Under the pieces are notes generated by a model that ran no database searches, was not told the DNA's origin, and saw only the letters and a program-made list of their open reading frames with translations. A stretch of 64,000 nucleotides of DNA from contig CALLPN010000002.1 in NCBI GenBank assembly GCA_938015435.1, positions 342,552 to 406,551 of the forward strand, in the 5' to 3' direction. The DNA is from an uncultured Saprospiraceae bacterium. Its GTDB lineage: Bacteria > Bacteroidota > Bacteroidia > Chitinophagales > Saprospiraceae. The position numbers were made by a program, and so were the translations under genes. Of this stretch, positions 37,854 to 47,434 are shown piece by piece (the stretch's first letter is position 1; the number at the start of each line of letters is the position of its first letter).

Positions 37854-38903
37854 TTGTCTAGCGCTCTCAAAAACGTATTTAAGACACTCATATTCTTCGG
37901 AATAGGGTTCGCCGTGCTGTATTGGGTTTTCCATAATCAGCAGATTGCCTTCGAAGAGCAATGTATGCTCGAGGGTACAGATCTTGACAATTGTAGCCTT
38001 TGGGACAAGATGGTCAATGATCTATCAAGTGCTAACTTTGGTTGGATTGCAATCGTTGTGCTATGCTTTATGATCAGTAATCTAAGTAGAGCCCTCAGAT
38101 GGAATATGCTAATGAAACCTCTTGGTGTAAATGCTAAGCTGCATAACTCCTTTGGATCGATCATGATCGCTTACTTTGCCAATCTTACGATACCTAGATC
38201 TGGCGAGATTATCCGTTCAGTAATGATCAGTCGCTATGAAGATGTAGAAGTCGAGAAAGCCATGGGTACCATCGTTACTGATAGGATCATAGATGTACTC
38301 AGCTTACTCATCGTTATAGGTTTGGCCTTCTTCTTATCTTTTGGTAAGATGTCGACCTACTTCAAAGAAAATATGGACCTCGACAATACATTAGGTCGTA
38401 TTATATCATTCCCTGTGCTAGGTCCACTTGGCGCAGTTGGATTAGCAGTATTATATCTCATCTATCGCAATTGGGATAGGCTCTTAGCTACTAAGCTGGG
38501 ACAAAAAATATACAAGATCGCATCAGGCTTTGCAGATGGCATCAAGTCGATAAAAGATGTAGAAAATGTACCGATGTTCATCTTTCATTCAGTCATGATA
38601 TGGACCATGTATTATGTGATGACCTATATATGCTTTTTGGCCTTTGCCCCTACTGCCCACCTCGGATTAGTCGCAGGATTGACGGTCTTTGTATTTGGTA
38701 GTCTAGGAATAGTATTTCCTTCTCCTGGAGGGATGGGTAGTTACCATTATCTGGTAGGTGAAGCATTAGGCTTTTATGATATCAGCGGTGCTGATGCGTT
38801 TTCATTTGCCATGATCGTATTCATCTCTATCAATCTATTTTGCAATATCTTTTTTGGATTGATCTTCGTAATCGCATTACCTATGATCAATAAGGCTAAG
38901 TAA
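37854..38903 (+). CDS. YbhN/UPF0104-type integral membrane protein (LPG-synthase TM domain family)
   Basis: The 349-residue product has about eight membrane helices and matches the flippase-like domain shared by YbhN and the membrane part of lysylphosphatidylglycerol synthase: NLSRALRWNMLMKPLG, TIPRSGEIIRSVMISRYEDV, and FVFGSLGIVFPSPGGMGSYHYLVG near the C-terminus. No soluble lysyltransferase domain is attached. It may handle lipid or polyprenyl substrates; the specificity is unknown. The start is TTG 37854, immediately after the panD stop codon, which is in the same frame. The two are surely cotranscribed. Confidence 0.85.
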   Translation: MSSALKNVFKTLIFFGIGFAVLYWVFHNQQIAFEEQCMLEGTDLDNCSLWDKMVNDLSSANFGWIAIVVLCFMISNLSRALRWNMLMKPLGVNAKLHNSFGSIMIAYFANLTIPRSGEIIRSVMISRYEDVEVEKAMGTIVTDRIIDVLSLLIVIGLAFFLSFGKMSTYFKENMDLDNTLGRIISFPVLGPLGAVGLAVLYLIYRNWDRLLATKLGQKIYKIASGFADGIKSIKDVENVPMFIFHSVMIWTMYYVMTYICFLAFAPTAHLGLVAGLTVFVFGSLGIVFPSPGGMGSYHYLVGEALGFYDISGADAFSFAMIVFISINLFCNIFFGLIFVIALPMINKAK

Positions 38904-38905
38904 CT

Positions 38906-39427
38906 TTAAAATTTCGTGATTTTCTTGAATCTCTCAATGCCTTTTTTGCTAAACGCTCCAAACTTCATACTTGGAGAAAAAGGTATAGATTCAGTCATAA
39001 AACAATTATCAACACAAAACCAAAAAACACCAACTTCGGTATCCTGAGCATCGAAAAACCTTATAATATATTCAGAATCACTTATAGTCCATATCGTTTC
39101 GTCCCAAGAAAAATTATTTGGATCGTTAATCAAGCCCAAAATTTCATTTACATCGAGAGACCTCGAGTTTAGTCTACTTATAAGAAAAGAGTTTTTATAT
39201 ATTTTAATAGTCTTAACTATAGCTCTTGGAAATAAATATTCTGGATTGTCAAAATTAATAGCGTATGCTTCTTTTACTTCTTCATCGGTTTTGAAAAACG
39301 AAAATTTTTCAAATTCTTCTTTATCAGTATGCCTTGAATAAATAATACTCCTGTCCGCTTTATCCAATTGAATCAAAAAAGAGATTCCGATAGCTATTAA
39401 AATTCCTACAATTATCTTCTTAATCAT
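38906..39427 (-). CDS. Hypothetical membrane-anchored or secreted protein (173 aa)
   Basis: Starting at MIKKIIVGILIAIGISFLIQ, the product has one N-terminal membrane helix or uncleaved signal and a soluble domain of about 150 residues with acidic, aromatic-rich strands (WDETIWTISDSEYIIRFF, GVFWFCVDNCFMTESI). The two nearby Cys could be disulfide-bonded. The frame opens further to 39487, but that would overlap the phosphatase gene by 47 nt. ATG 39427 gives a clean 13-nt gap and a proper hydrophobic start. The family is not recognised. Confidence 0.65.
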   Translation of the reverse strand: MIKKIIVGILIAIGISFLIQLDKADRSIIYSRHTDKEEFEKFSFFKTDEEVKEAYAINFDNPEYLFPRAIVKTIKIYKNSFLISRLNSRSLDVNEILGLINDPNNFSWDETIWTISDSEYIIRFFDAQDTEVGVFWFCVDNCFMTESIPFSPSMKFGAFSKKGIERFKKITKF

Positions 39428-39440
39428 AAAGAAATCTTTA

Positions 39441-39899
39441 CTATTGTTCCAATCTATAAACCTCCAATACCTGATCACAAGCCGCATCTATCAAATCATA
39501 CACACCTCCAAATCCACCTTCATAATAAGGATCTGGCACAGCTCTATTCTCTCCAGGAAAACTATAATTCAAAAGGATTTCCACCTTCTCACGATCGTCA
39601 TCATTCCTAGCTAGCTTCATTACATTCTGATAATTACTAGAGTCCATTACTAATATCAAATCAAATTGATCAAAATCTGCCACCACAAATTTTCTAGATC
39701 GCTGATCGTCTATATCTAATCCTCTTTCTTTCGCAATCTCTATTGATCTGCGATCCGCTTTTTCTCCATCATGATATCCAGAAGTACCTGCACTATCTAC
39801 GTACCAATCAAGGTCAGCTTCTTTGGCTTTGGCGGCCAATATTCCCTCAGCGAGAGGAGATCTACATATGTTTCCAAGACAGACTGCTAATACATTCAT
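39441..39899 (-). CDS. Low-molecular-weight protein tyrosine phosphatase
   Basis: The 152-residue product has the catalytic P-loop CLGNICRS at the N-terminus (Cys7, Arg13; C-x5-R) and the general-acid loop VPDPYYEGG with its Asp at the PDPY motif. These match the LMW-PTP family, which in bacteria regulates tyrosine kinases of polysaccharide synthesis or arsenate-related pathways. No kinase is adjacent. It is the upstream gene of a two-gene minus-strand unit with the 173-aa protein and has a TAnnTTTG box 18 nt upstream. Confidence 0.93.
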   Translation of the reverse strand: MNVLAVCLGNICRSPLAEGILAAKAKEADLDWYVDSAGTSGYHDGEKADRRSIEIAKERGLDIDDQRSRKFVVADFDQFDLILVMDSSNYQNVMKLARNDDDREKVEILLNYSFPGENRAVPDPYYEGGFGGVYDLIDAACDQVLEVYRLEQ

Positions 39900-39916
39900 G
39901 ACGTTATATTGTTATT

Positions 39917-39924
39917 CAAATGTA
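39917..39924 (-). promoter_or_regulatory. Candidate -7 box for the tyrosine phosphatase gene
   Basis: On the minus strand TACATTTG matches TAnnTTTG, 17 nt before the ATG. No clear -33 element is seen. Confidence 0.35.
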
Positions 39925-40126
39925 AGCCAGTTTTCTAAGTTCACCTATTTTTAATTTCTGATACCAATTTTGCCGAAAAAAATCACTTAATATTCTGGTA
40001 TAATGCCGATTAGTATAGATAAGCAGCTAACCTAATTGATGAAATCTTCAATAGTAATCGTAACAACCTCATATATTAATAACATAACGAGTACATTTAC
40101 ACTACTTATCATATACACCACACAAA

Positions 40127-41467
40127 GTGAAAATAGTAATTGCTGGCGCTGGAGATATAGGTTTTCACATATCTAGATTGCTCTCCAACGAATTAAATGA
40201 CATAGTCCTTATCGATTACGACGATGATGCACTTGAGCATGCTAGGGATCATCTAGACGTATTGACTATGTCTGGAGATGCTACATCATTAGAGACATTA
40301 GAAGATGCTGGAGTATCTAACTGTGATTTATTCCTAGCCGTAACTACGTCTGAGAGTAGCAATCTCATTAGCGCTATTATGGCAAAAAAAATGGGTGCTG
40401 CGCGTACAATATCGAGGCTTACCAAGTTAGAATATATGAAGCCGGACAAGCAGGAAATGTTTCGTTCATTAGGTATAGATAAGATCATCAGTCCTACACA
40501 ACTAGCTGTTCAGGAGATTACAAGATTATTAGATCATTGTGAAGTGACAGATCATTTCGAATTTGAAGATGGTAAACTTTCACTTGTAGGTATTACTATC
40601 GACGATGACTCCCTATTAGTCAATAGATCTATAGATCAGGCAACAAGGCAGATAGATAGCCTAGTATTTCGTCCAATAGCAATGCTTAGAGGGCAAAGTA
40701 CATTACTACCGAGGCCAGATACAATCTTCCGCAGAAAAGATCACGTCTACTTCATCACTCCCAATAATGAGCTAGATGCACTGATGCAAGCTCTAGGAAA
40801 AGAGCCAGTCGAAGTAAAAAATGTGATGATCGTAGGTGGAAGTGCCATGGGACTGTATACTGCAAGAGCTTTAGAACATACTTATAATGTTAAGCTAATA
40901 GAGAAAGACAAAAAGCGATGTAAAGTACTCAATGAAAAACTTGATAAGACTTTAGTCATTCGAGGTGATGCCAGTAACGTGGAGCTGCTCAAAGAAGAAG
41001 GACTAGAAAACATGGACGCCTTCATCGCACTCACTAGTAACAGTGAGACCAATATCATTACCAGTTTATTTGCAGAAGAAGGCGGAGTGAATAAAACCAT
41101 CGCCCTTGTCGACAATACTGATTACACACACATCTCTATGAATATCGGTATCGATACTTTGATTAACAAGAAGCTAATAGCTGCCAATAATATATTCCGA
41201 TTTGTACGTAAAGGAAAAATCGAAGCCATTACAGGTATTCATGGTGTCAATGCTGAAGTAATAGAATTTGTGGTTCATAAGACTAACAAACTAACTCGTA
41301 AACCTCTAAAAGCACTGAGATTTCCATCTAACTCTATCATCGGAATGGTAGTGAGAGGAGAAGAAAATATAATCCCTTCAGGAGAATTCAAATTCGAAGT
41401 AGGAGATAAGGCTATCATCTTTGCATTGCCTAATGCGATTAATAAGATCGAAGCTCTATTTAGATAA
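40127..41467 (+). CDS. trkA: Trk potassium uptake system, NAD-binding regulatory subunit TrkA
   Basis: Peripheral membrane regulator that gates the TrkH potassium channel. The 446-residue product is a tandem RCK protein: a first Rossmann domain (IVIAGAGDIGFHISRLL, about 3-19), an RCK_C domain (about 145-220), a second Rossmann domain (VMIVGGSAMGLYTARAL, about 230-246) and a final RCK_C domain (about 370-446). The start is GTG 40127. The trkH gene begins 2 nt after its stop codon, so the two form an operon. Confidence 0.95.
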   Translation: MKIVIAGAGDIGFHISRLLSNELNDIVLIDYDDDALEHARDHLDVLTMSGDATSLETLEDAGVSNCDLFLAVTTSESSNLISAIMAKKMGAARTISRLTKLEYMKPDKQEMFRSLGIDKIISPTQLAVQEITRLLDHCEVTDHFEFEDGKLSLVGITIDDDSLLVNRSIDQATRQIDSLVFRPIAMLRGQSTLLPRPDTIFRRKDHVYFITPNNELDALMQALGKEPVEVKNVMIVGGSAMGLYTARALEHTYNVKLIEKDKKRCKVLNEKLDKTLVIRGDASNVELLKEEGLENMDAFIALTSNSETNIITSLFAEEGGVNKTIALVDNTDYTHISMNIGIDTLINKKLIAANNIFRFVRKGKIEAITGIHGVNAEVIEFVVHKTNKLTRKPLKALRFPSNSIIGMVVRGEENIIPSGEFKFEVGDKAIIFALPNAINKIEALFR

Positions 41468-41469
41468 TC

Positions 41470-42921
41470 ATGAAAATAGGCATTAGACCCATATCAAACG
41501 TTGTAGGAGTACTCCTCATTATACTAGGTTTGACTATGCTCAGTTGTATTCCATTTAGTTATTTATATGACGAGAAAGACCTCTGGGCTCTAGGGTTATC
41601 TGGAGGGCTAAGTATATTAGTAGGTAGCCTTTTTTGGCTATATAAGTATAAGTCCAGTGCTAATGTCAACAAGCGTGAAGGGTACCTAATCGTATTACTT
41701 TCATGGGTCTTTATGACCATCTTTGGTGCACTGCCCTATTACTTTAGTGGTGCCTGTGGTATTACTGATTCCATATTTGAATCTATGTCTGGACTGACCA
41801 CAACAGGGGCATCTATCTTCACCGATATAGAAAGCCTTTCTCACGGCATGTTACTTTGGCGAAGTCTCTCTCAATGGATCGGAGGAATGGGTATCATCGT
41901 CCTTACTATTGCTTTATTCCCATTGCTTGGAATTGGAGGTATTGAACTATTTGTAGCTGAATCACCTGGACCAACCTCCACCAAAATACATCCACGTATC
42001 AAGGAGACTGCCAAGAGTTTATGGATTCTATATTGTGGCTTTACAGCCCTATTGTCTGTAATCTTATACTTCGAAGGGATGGAAGCATTTGATGCGCTTA
42101 ATCACGGACTTACAACCATGGCCACTGGAGGTTTTTCTACTAAAAATGCAAGTATCGCACATTTTAATAGTCCTGTAATAGAATATACGATTTCGTTTTT
42201 TATGCTCATTGCAGGTACTAACTATGCTGTAATTTATCTTATGCTAAAGGGTAAATTTAAGATCGCTTGGAAAAACGATGAATTTAGATTTTACATACTC
42301 TTACTTTCTGGATTAGCGGTGTTACTTACTCTCGCTATATTCAATGTTACGCATATGGGTCTAGAGGAATCCTTTCGTAAAGGAGCCTTCATGTTGATAT
42401 CTATGTTGACGACCACTGGTTTTGTTACTGCGGATTATACAAGCTGGCATGCTGGGTTGACCATGTGTTTTTTTTTACTCTTATTTACTGGAGGATGTGC
42501 TGGATCGACTGCTGGTGGTGTAAAGATTATTAGACATTACATCCTTATGCGTAATACCTTTTATGAATTCAAAAGAATACTCCACCCTAGAGCAATGATT
42601 AGAGTGAAATTTAACAATGCCATGGTGTCCGGAACAGTGATGACTCACATCCTTGTATTTATATTGATCTATCTCGCATCATTCATTTTTGGTTCTTTAA
42701 TACTGACCATATTAGGTGTAGATTTCATCACTTCATTTGGTGCTATTGCTACCTGTCTAGGTAACGTTGGACCAGCCATAGGGGATGTAGGGCCTATGAA
42801 TAATTTTGCAGGAATCCCAGATGCCGCTAAAGCCTTTCTCTCTTTTATGATGTTGATTGGTCGACTAGAATTATTTACTGTGATCATCATATTTACACCA
42901 TACTTTTGGAGAAATAGATAG
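41470..42921 (+). CDS. trkH: Trk potassium uptake system, membrane subunit TrkH/TrkG
   Basis: The 483-residue integral membrane K+ translocator has the four degenerate pore-loop repeats of the SKT family: TTTGASIF, TTMATGGFST, TTTGFVTADY and ATCLGNVGPAIGDVG, each with the key filter Gly. QWIGGMGIIV and GGCAGSTAGGVKIIRH are conserved family segments. Paired with TrkA it imports K+ for osmotic and pH balance, as expected for a marine organism. Confidence 0.95.
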   Translation: MKIGIRPISNVVGVLLIILGLTMLSCIPFSYLYDEKDLWALGLSGGLSILVGSLFWLYKYKSSANVNKREGYLIVLLSWVFMTIFGALPYYFSGACGITDSIFESMSGLTTTGASIFTDIESLSHGMLLWRSLSQWIGGMGIIVLTIALFPLLGIGGIELFVAESPGPTSTKIHPRIKETAKSLWILYCGFTALLSVILYFEGMEAFDALNHGLTTMATGGFSTKNASIAHFNSPVIEYTISFFMLIAGTNYAVIYLMLKGKFKIAWKNDEFRFYILLLSGLAVLLTLAIFNVTHMGLEESFRKGAFMLISMLTTTGFVTADYTSWHAGLTMCFFLLLFTGGCAGSTAGGVKIIRHYILMRNTFYEFKRILHPRAMIRVKFNNAMVSGTVMTHILVFILIYLASFIFGSLILTILGVDFITSFGAIATCLGNVGPAIGDVGPMNNFAGIPDAAKAFLSFMMLIGRLELFTVIIIFTPYFWRNR

Positions 42922-42989
42922 ATTTAAAAGATCTGAGTGCTCGCCATCCGGTAGTTAATTTCAATAGAAAATATATCTAATAAGAGAAA

Positions 42990-43541
42990 ATGGGATTTGG
43001 ATTCAATTTGTTTTTCTTATGCCTTATATTCATACTCATTCCTTTAACAGGAATTTTACTGGTATCCTGGCTTTATACTTCGAAACCTGTTTACGGTAAA
43101 ATCCTCGGTGCTGTTTGGTTTGGTATTATTTTTCTCGTTTTCATCGCCAGTATCGCTAATTGGTTATTTTCCAAAACAGAACTCGATAGAAATGATTACA
43201 CAGGTACATATATCATTCACAGAGATTATTTCGAAGGCCATCAAGCTGATTGGCAATACAACCACTTCCGATTCCAAATCACAAATCAAGATTCAATCTT
43301 CTTTTATATTACTGAAAAAGATCGAATCCTTAAAACCTATAAAGGGACAGTAACAACATCAAATCCAGAACACCATAGATCTGACCGATTAATAATAAAT
43401 ATGGAACAACCTACGCACCACATACTGGCTAGTAACCCAACAACGTATAGAAGCAATTGGAGTTTTTATCTAGTCTTTAATTCGCAGGAATATTACAACT
43501 TGTTTTTTAAAAAAGGAGAATGGAAACCGATAGACCAATAA
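42990..43541 (+). CDS. Hypothetical membrane protein (183 aa)
   Basis: The product has two N-terminal membrane helices (about 4-27, FNLFFLCLIFILIPLTGILLVSW then 35-58, ILGAVWFGIIFLVFIASIAN) and a soluble C-terminal half beginning TELDRNDYTGTYIIHRDYF. That half has a lipocalin-like or strand-rich pattern (DWQYNHFRFQITNQDSIFFYI). No known family is recognised. It lies between trkH and the outer-membrane barrel gene, with 68 and about 80 nt gaps, and may be independent of both. Confidence 0.7.
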   Translation: MGFGFNLFFLCLIFILIPLTGILLVSWLYTSKPVYGKILGAVWFGIIFLVFIASIANWLFSKTELDRNDYTGTYIIHRDYFEGHQADWQYNHFRFQITNQDSIFFYITEKDRILKTYKGTVTTSNPEHHRSDRLIINMEQPTHHILASNPTTYRSNWSFYLVFNSQEYYNLFFKKGEWKPIDQ

Positions 43542-43667
43542 TATCTAATCTAAGACCTTAAAGGAAGAATAATATCAACGATTAGTTAATTACAAAACTA
43601 AACAGTCAATTATAAGTTACTGATGCTAGCTTTGCTTCATCATAGAACATCATTAAGTTTTCGACAC

Positions 43668-46154
43668 ATGAGATTATTAATACTCACATTCATTTCATTG
43701 CTTTTCACAATAGCGGTTACCGCTCAAAGGCCAAATGGTAAAAGAGGTGGTAAAGCAGGTAAAAAAGTCACTATAAAAGGAACACTCCTAGATGCTAATA
43801 CTCAGCAAGCATTGGAGTTTGCGACTATTTCTGTGTTCGCTGCTAAAGACTCTTCTTTGATCGGTGGAGGGGTAACAGATCCTGAAGGTAAGTTCTCTGT
43901 GGAATCATCTAGCCCTAAGGTATATCTAGCTCTAGATTATATTGGATATCAGACTACAACTATTTCAGAGATTCCTCTAGCGGATAAGACTAAGGTCATA
44001 GATATGGGTATCATTTCAATATCTCCAGGAGGTGTAAATCTTGATGATATTGAGATTACAGCCGAACGTAGTGAGACTACTTTTGCATTGGACAAAAAAG
44101 TATTTACTGTAGGAAAAGACCTAGCTAATAGAGGAGGTACTGCTCAAGAAATATTAGATAACGTCCCATCTGTTACCGTAGATGTAGACGGTAATGTAAG
44201 TCTCCGAGGTAGTGAAAATGTGCGTATTCTCATCGACGGTAAACCTTCAGGATTAATAGGTATTGGTGAAAGTGGAGGACTGAGGTCCATCCCCTCTAAT
44301 CTTATATCGCAAGTAGAAGTCGTAACCAATCCGTCTGCCAAGTATGAAGCTGCCGGTACTGCAGGCATCATCAATATCGTACTCAAAAAAGATAAGAGAA
44401 CTGGTTTTAATGGAAGCTTCGAAGTTACACTCGGTAACCCTGCGCAATATGGTGCTGGAGCTAACATTAACTATAGAAGCGGTAAGGTCAACTGGTTTGC
44501 CAGCTATAACTTACAATATCGCGAAAATCCAGGATTTGGAGTCGCATATCAAAACTATTATCAAGGAGATTCAACCCTAATCACTCAGATCGATAGAGAT
44601 ATGAGTCGTTCTGGTTTATCTCATAGTATGAGGTTTGGGGCAGATTACTTTTTGACAGATAATCAAACTCTGACTGCGTCACTTAATTATAGATTTAGTG
44701 ACGATGACAATACCAATACTATATCATACAGAGACTTAACCTTACCAGGAATTTTATCTTCCACAGATAGAATTATTCCAAGTTTTGATGATCCTTATAC
44801 TTTCCGTACTGATGACGAAATAGAAGATGAATCTAAGCATGAGTATAGTCTTGACTATCGCAAAAAATTTGCGGAAAAAGGAAGATCCTTGAGCGGAAGA
44901 CTAAGCTATCAGGACAATGGAGAAACTGAGCAATCTATACTTACTAACAGACTGTATCAGTCCAACCAACCGCTCGGTGATATCAATAAAGAACAACTCT
45001 CTACCAATGATGAAAATGAAACGCGAACGCTGGTACAAATAGACTACAAACATCCAATAGGAAAAGATACTAAAATAGAACTAGGTGGTCAGACAAGCCT
45101 TCGAAGCATCCAAAATGACTTCGAAGTGTCTGAAAAAAATGGAGAAGAATTCGTCGCAATAGAGGAAAGAACTAATGACTTTCAATATAATGAAGATGTA
45201 CATGCAGCGTACTTAATCTATGGATCAAAAGTAAATAAATGGTCTTACCAAGTAGGATTAAGATCTGAATATTCGATCGTTAAAACTGAATTACTTCAGA
45301 CAGAAGAAGTGAATTACCGAGACTACTTTGGTTTATTTCCAAGTGCATTTGTCAACTATGATCTGCAAGCTGGACAATCGATACAACTGAGTTATAGTAG
45401 ACGGATACAGCGGCCAAGATTTTGGGATTTAAATCCATTTTTCTCATTTACCGACGAACGTAATTTCTTTAGTGGAAATCCAAATCTAGATCCAGAATAT
45501 ACCGATAGCTACGAAACGCAATACATCAAAATATGGGACAGTGGTAATATCGGTGGTAGCATCTACTATAGACATACAGAAGACGCTCGTCAAAGAATCA
45601 AAGAAGTAGATCCAATAGAAGGAACATCGATTACGATCCCAGTTAATCTTGCGACTCAAGATAATATAGGATTGGAAATGCTGTTCTCATATAGCGGTAT
45701 AAAATGGCTAAGATTAGATGGTAATGCTAACCTCTTCAGAGCACAGACTGCAGGAGAATATAATGGGCAAAATTTTGATGTAGATACTTACTCTTGGACA
45801 GGAAGATTGACATCAAGATTTACGTTTTGGAATGGATCAGACTTCCAAATCAGAACCAACCATAGAGCGGGTCGAGAAACTCAGCAAGGAACTAGAGGAG
45901 CAGTGACATCTGTAGACCTAGGATGGACCAAAGATCTACTCAACAAAAATCTTACTCTTACGCTCAGCGTAAGAGATCTATTCAATAGTCGTAAGCGTAT
46001 CTATGAACGCTTTGGCCCAGACTTTTATGAAGACGGTGAATTCCAATGGAGCAGCCGCGCAATGTCCCTTACTGCCAACTATCGCATCAACATGAAAAAA
46101 CAAAGAGGAAACCGTGGAGGCTCAAGAGGTGGCGGCGAAGGTGGAGGATTTTAA
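43668..46154 (+). CDS. Outer membrane beta-barrel protein with CarboxypepD_reg-like and plug domains
   Basis: TonB-receptor-like protein of 828 residues from the preferred start. Its order is: signal peptide (MRLLILTFISLLFTIAVTAQ), a carboxypeptidase-regulatory-like beta domain (VTIKGTLLDANTQQALEFAT), a plug region (GTAQEILDNVPSVTVDVDG, VTNPSAKYEAAGTAGIINI) and a large barrel of the OMP_b-brl_3 type. It ends in a low-complexity Gly/Arg tail (RGNRGGSRGGGEGGGF). The substrate is unknown. The frame also allows ATG 43623, but ATG 43668 gives a normal signal peptide. Intergenic repeats begin 50 nt downstream. Confidence 0.9.
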   Translation: MRLLILTFISLLFTIAVTAQRPNGKRGGKAGKKVTIKGTLLDANTQQALEFATISVFAAKDSSLIGGGVTDPEGKFSVESSSPKVYLALDYIGYQTTTISEIPLADKTKVIDMGIISISPGGVNLDDIEITAERSETTFALDKKVFTVGKDLANRGGTAQEILDNVPSVTVDVDGNVSLRGSENVRILIDGKPSGLIGIGESGGLRSIPSNLISQVEVVTNPSAKYEAAGTAGIINIVLKKDKRTGFNGSFEVTLGNPAQYGAGANINYRSGKVNWFASYNLQYRENPGFGVAYQNYYQGDSTLITQIDRDMSRSGLSHSMRFGADYFLTDNQTLTASLNYRFSDDDNTNTISYRDLTLPGILSSTDRIIPSFDDPYTFRTDDEIEDESKHEYSLDYRKKFAEKGRSLSGRLSYQDNGETEQSILTNRLYQSNQPLGDINKEQLSTNDENETRTLVQIDYKHPIGKDTKIELGGQTSLRSIQNDFEVSEKNGEEFVAIEERTNDFQYNEDVHAAYLIYGSKVNKWSYQVGLRSEYSIVKTELLQTEEVNYRDYFGLFPSAFVNYDLQAGQSIQLSYSRRIQRPRFWDLNPFFSFTDERNFFSGNPNLDPEYTDSYETQYIKIWDSGNIGGSIYYRHTEDARQRIKEVDPIEGTSITIPVNLATQDNIGLEMLFSYSGIKWLRLDGNANLFRAQTAGEYNGQNFDVDTYSWTGRLTSRFTFWNGSDFQIRTNHRAGRETQQGTRGAVTSVDLGWTKDLLNKNLTLTLSVRDLFNSRKRIYERFGPDFYEDGEFQWSSRAMSLTANYRINMKKQRGNRGGSRGGGEGGGF

Positions 46155-46202
46155 ATTCAGAACTATATATTCCATTATTTGACTTCACAAGTGTATTAGA
46201 CG

Positions 46203-46460
46203 TGCTACACCTAACCTCCCCTCAGAGAGGAACTTTTCCATAATCCGGCACACCAATTTATTTAACACCATATCCTTCATACTAAATCATATCCCATCAT
46301 ACTCAAAATGCAAAGTCCATGCTTCCTTCTCTTGAGGGAAGTTAGATGGGTAGCTTTTCTACTTACATACATTGCTAACCCTCTTTCTCAACACTATATT
46401 TTCCACGCTTTATAAGTGTGCTACATGCCCCCACCTAACCTCTACTCAGGGAGGAAAGTT
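46203..46460. repeat. Intergenic repeat, first copy plus partial unit
   Basis: 46203-46263 matches the right end of the second copy (47107-47177). 46256-46460 is then a full left part of the unit, with the palindrome-like CTTCTCTTGAGGGAAG at 46325 and a CCTAACCTC..GAGGAAAG end. The array breaks off here where the DUF559 gene begins. Confidence 0.8.
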
Positions 46461-46487
46461 CTTAATTTCAATTCATCGCTTTTACCG

Positions 46488-46850
46488 TTATAAACTTTGT
46501 TTAATTGCATCTACTACTTTATCAATATCATTAACAACTTCTTCATTCGAAAACCTTATGATTCTTATTCCAAACTCTAAAAGAATTTCAGAGCGATCTT
46601 CGTCATAAAATTTCTGTGCCCTTTCTTTATGATAACCGCCATCTACTTCTATTCCTAAACTAGATTGGTGACAATAAAAATCTAAAATAAATTTAGAAAT
46701 CGGATGTTGTGATCTCATTCTATCTGGAAAATCTCTTCTGTTTTTCAATCGCAACCACAGTAATTTTTCTGCATGCGTCATATTCCTTCTATGGTCACGA
46801 GCTAACAGTTTCAATTCTTTACTTGCACCGTAATACATATTATCAGGCAT
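46488..46850 (-). CDS. DUF559 family endonuclease-like protein
   Basis: The 120-residue product (from MPDNMYYGASKELK) is a small PD-(D/E)xK-type fold related to Vsr/restriction endonucleases. Landmarks are RRNMTHAEKLLWLRLKNRR, SKFILDFYCH and GIEVDGGYH, where the Asp and Glu of the catalytic core are present (FILDFYC...IEVDGG). The frame extends upstream to 46937, but the extra 29 residues are Tyr/Phe/Lys-rich and unlike the family, so ATG 46850 is preferred. Both flanks are copies of the same intergenic repeat. Confidence 0.88.
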   Translation of the reverse strand: MPDNMYYGASKELKLLARDHRRNMTHAEKLLWLRLKNRRDFPDRMRSQHPISKFILDFYCHQSSLGIEVDGGYHKERAQKFYDEDRSEILLEFGIRIIRFSNEEVVNDIDKVVDAIKQSL

Positions 46851-46950
46851 ACACTCTATTTTATTATTTACTAAAGTACAATATTCAATTTGTCTTATTT
46901 TTTTATAAAAACTAAACCTCAAAAATAGATTGAGCAATTACTAGTTTTCC

Positions 46951-47177
46951 TGATACGATATCCTTGACACCAAATCATCCCCCATCATACCCAAAATGCA
47001 AAGTCAACGCTTCCTTCCCTTGAGGGAAGTCAGATGGGTAGTTTTTCTAATTACTTAAACTTTCTAACCCTCTTTCTCAACACTATATATCCACGCTTTA
47101 TAAGTATGCTAAATGTCCCCCACCTAACCTCCCCTTAGGGAGGAATATTTCCATAATACGGCACACCAATTTATTTG
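46951..47177. repeat. Intergenic repeat, second (most complete) copy
   Basis: About 227 bp, with CTTCCCTTGAGGGAAG (47013-47028) and CCTCCCCTTAGGGAGG (47128-47143), both short inverted repeats. It shares about 200 bp with 46256-46460 on the other side of the DUF559 gene. Confidence 0.85.
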
Positions 47178-47271
47178 ACACCATATCTTCCACACCAAAT
47201 CATCCCCCATCATACCCAAAATGCTAAGTCAACGCTTCCTTCCCTTGAGGGAAGTCAGATGGGTAGCTTTT
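47178..47271. repeat. Intergenic repeat, third (partial) copy
   Basis: A direct tandem continuation of the second copy. It contains the left part of the unit, up to CTTCCCTTGAGGGAAG and the TCAGATGGGTAGCTTT end, and is nearly identical to 46956-47045. Confidence 0.85.
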
Positions 47272-47385
47272 ATTAACGCCTTGTAATAACACTTTTATTT
47301 CCATCTTCTAATAGCTAACCATCTCAAAACATTACCCTCATCCAACACCTTTTTACTCCAAATCAAATAAAGCCTAAAAATAAAG

Positions 47386-47416
47386 TTAGCCTAATCTAAA
47401 AATTAACTTACCTTTG
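47386..47416 (+). promoter_or_regulatory. Promoter of the DtxR-family regulator gene
   Basis: TACCTTTG (47409-47416) is a perfect TAnnTTTG -7 box. TTAG (47386-47389), one base off TTTG, lies 19 nt upstream, the spacing seen in Bacteroidota promoters. The ATG follows 18 nt later. Confidence 0.5.
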
Positions 47417-47434
47417 CATGGTAACTCATCACAT

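Noticed and set aside
46709..46915. Plus-strand ORF within the DUF559 region
   Set aside because: It is antisense to the DUF559 gene, and its Phe/Tyr-rich translation has no recognisable motif.
46203..47271. Repeats considered as an insertion sequence or CRISPR
   Set aside because: No transposase and no regular spacers; the only gene is DUF559, and the units look like intergenic REP-type repeats.
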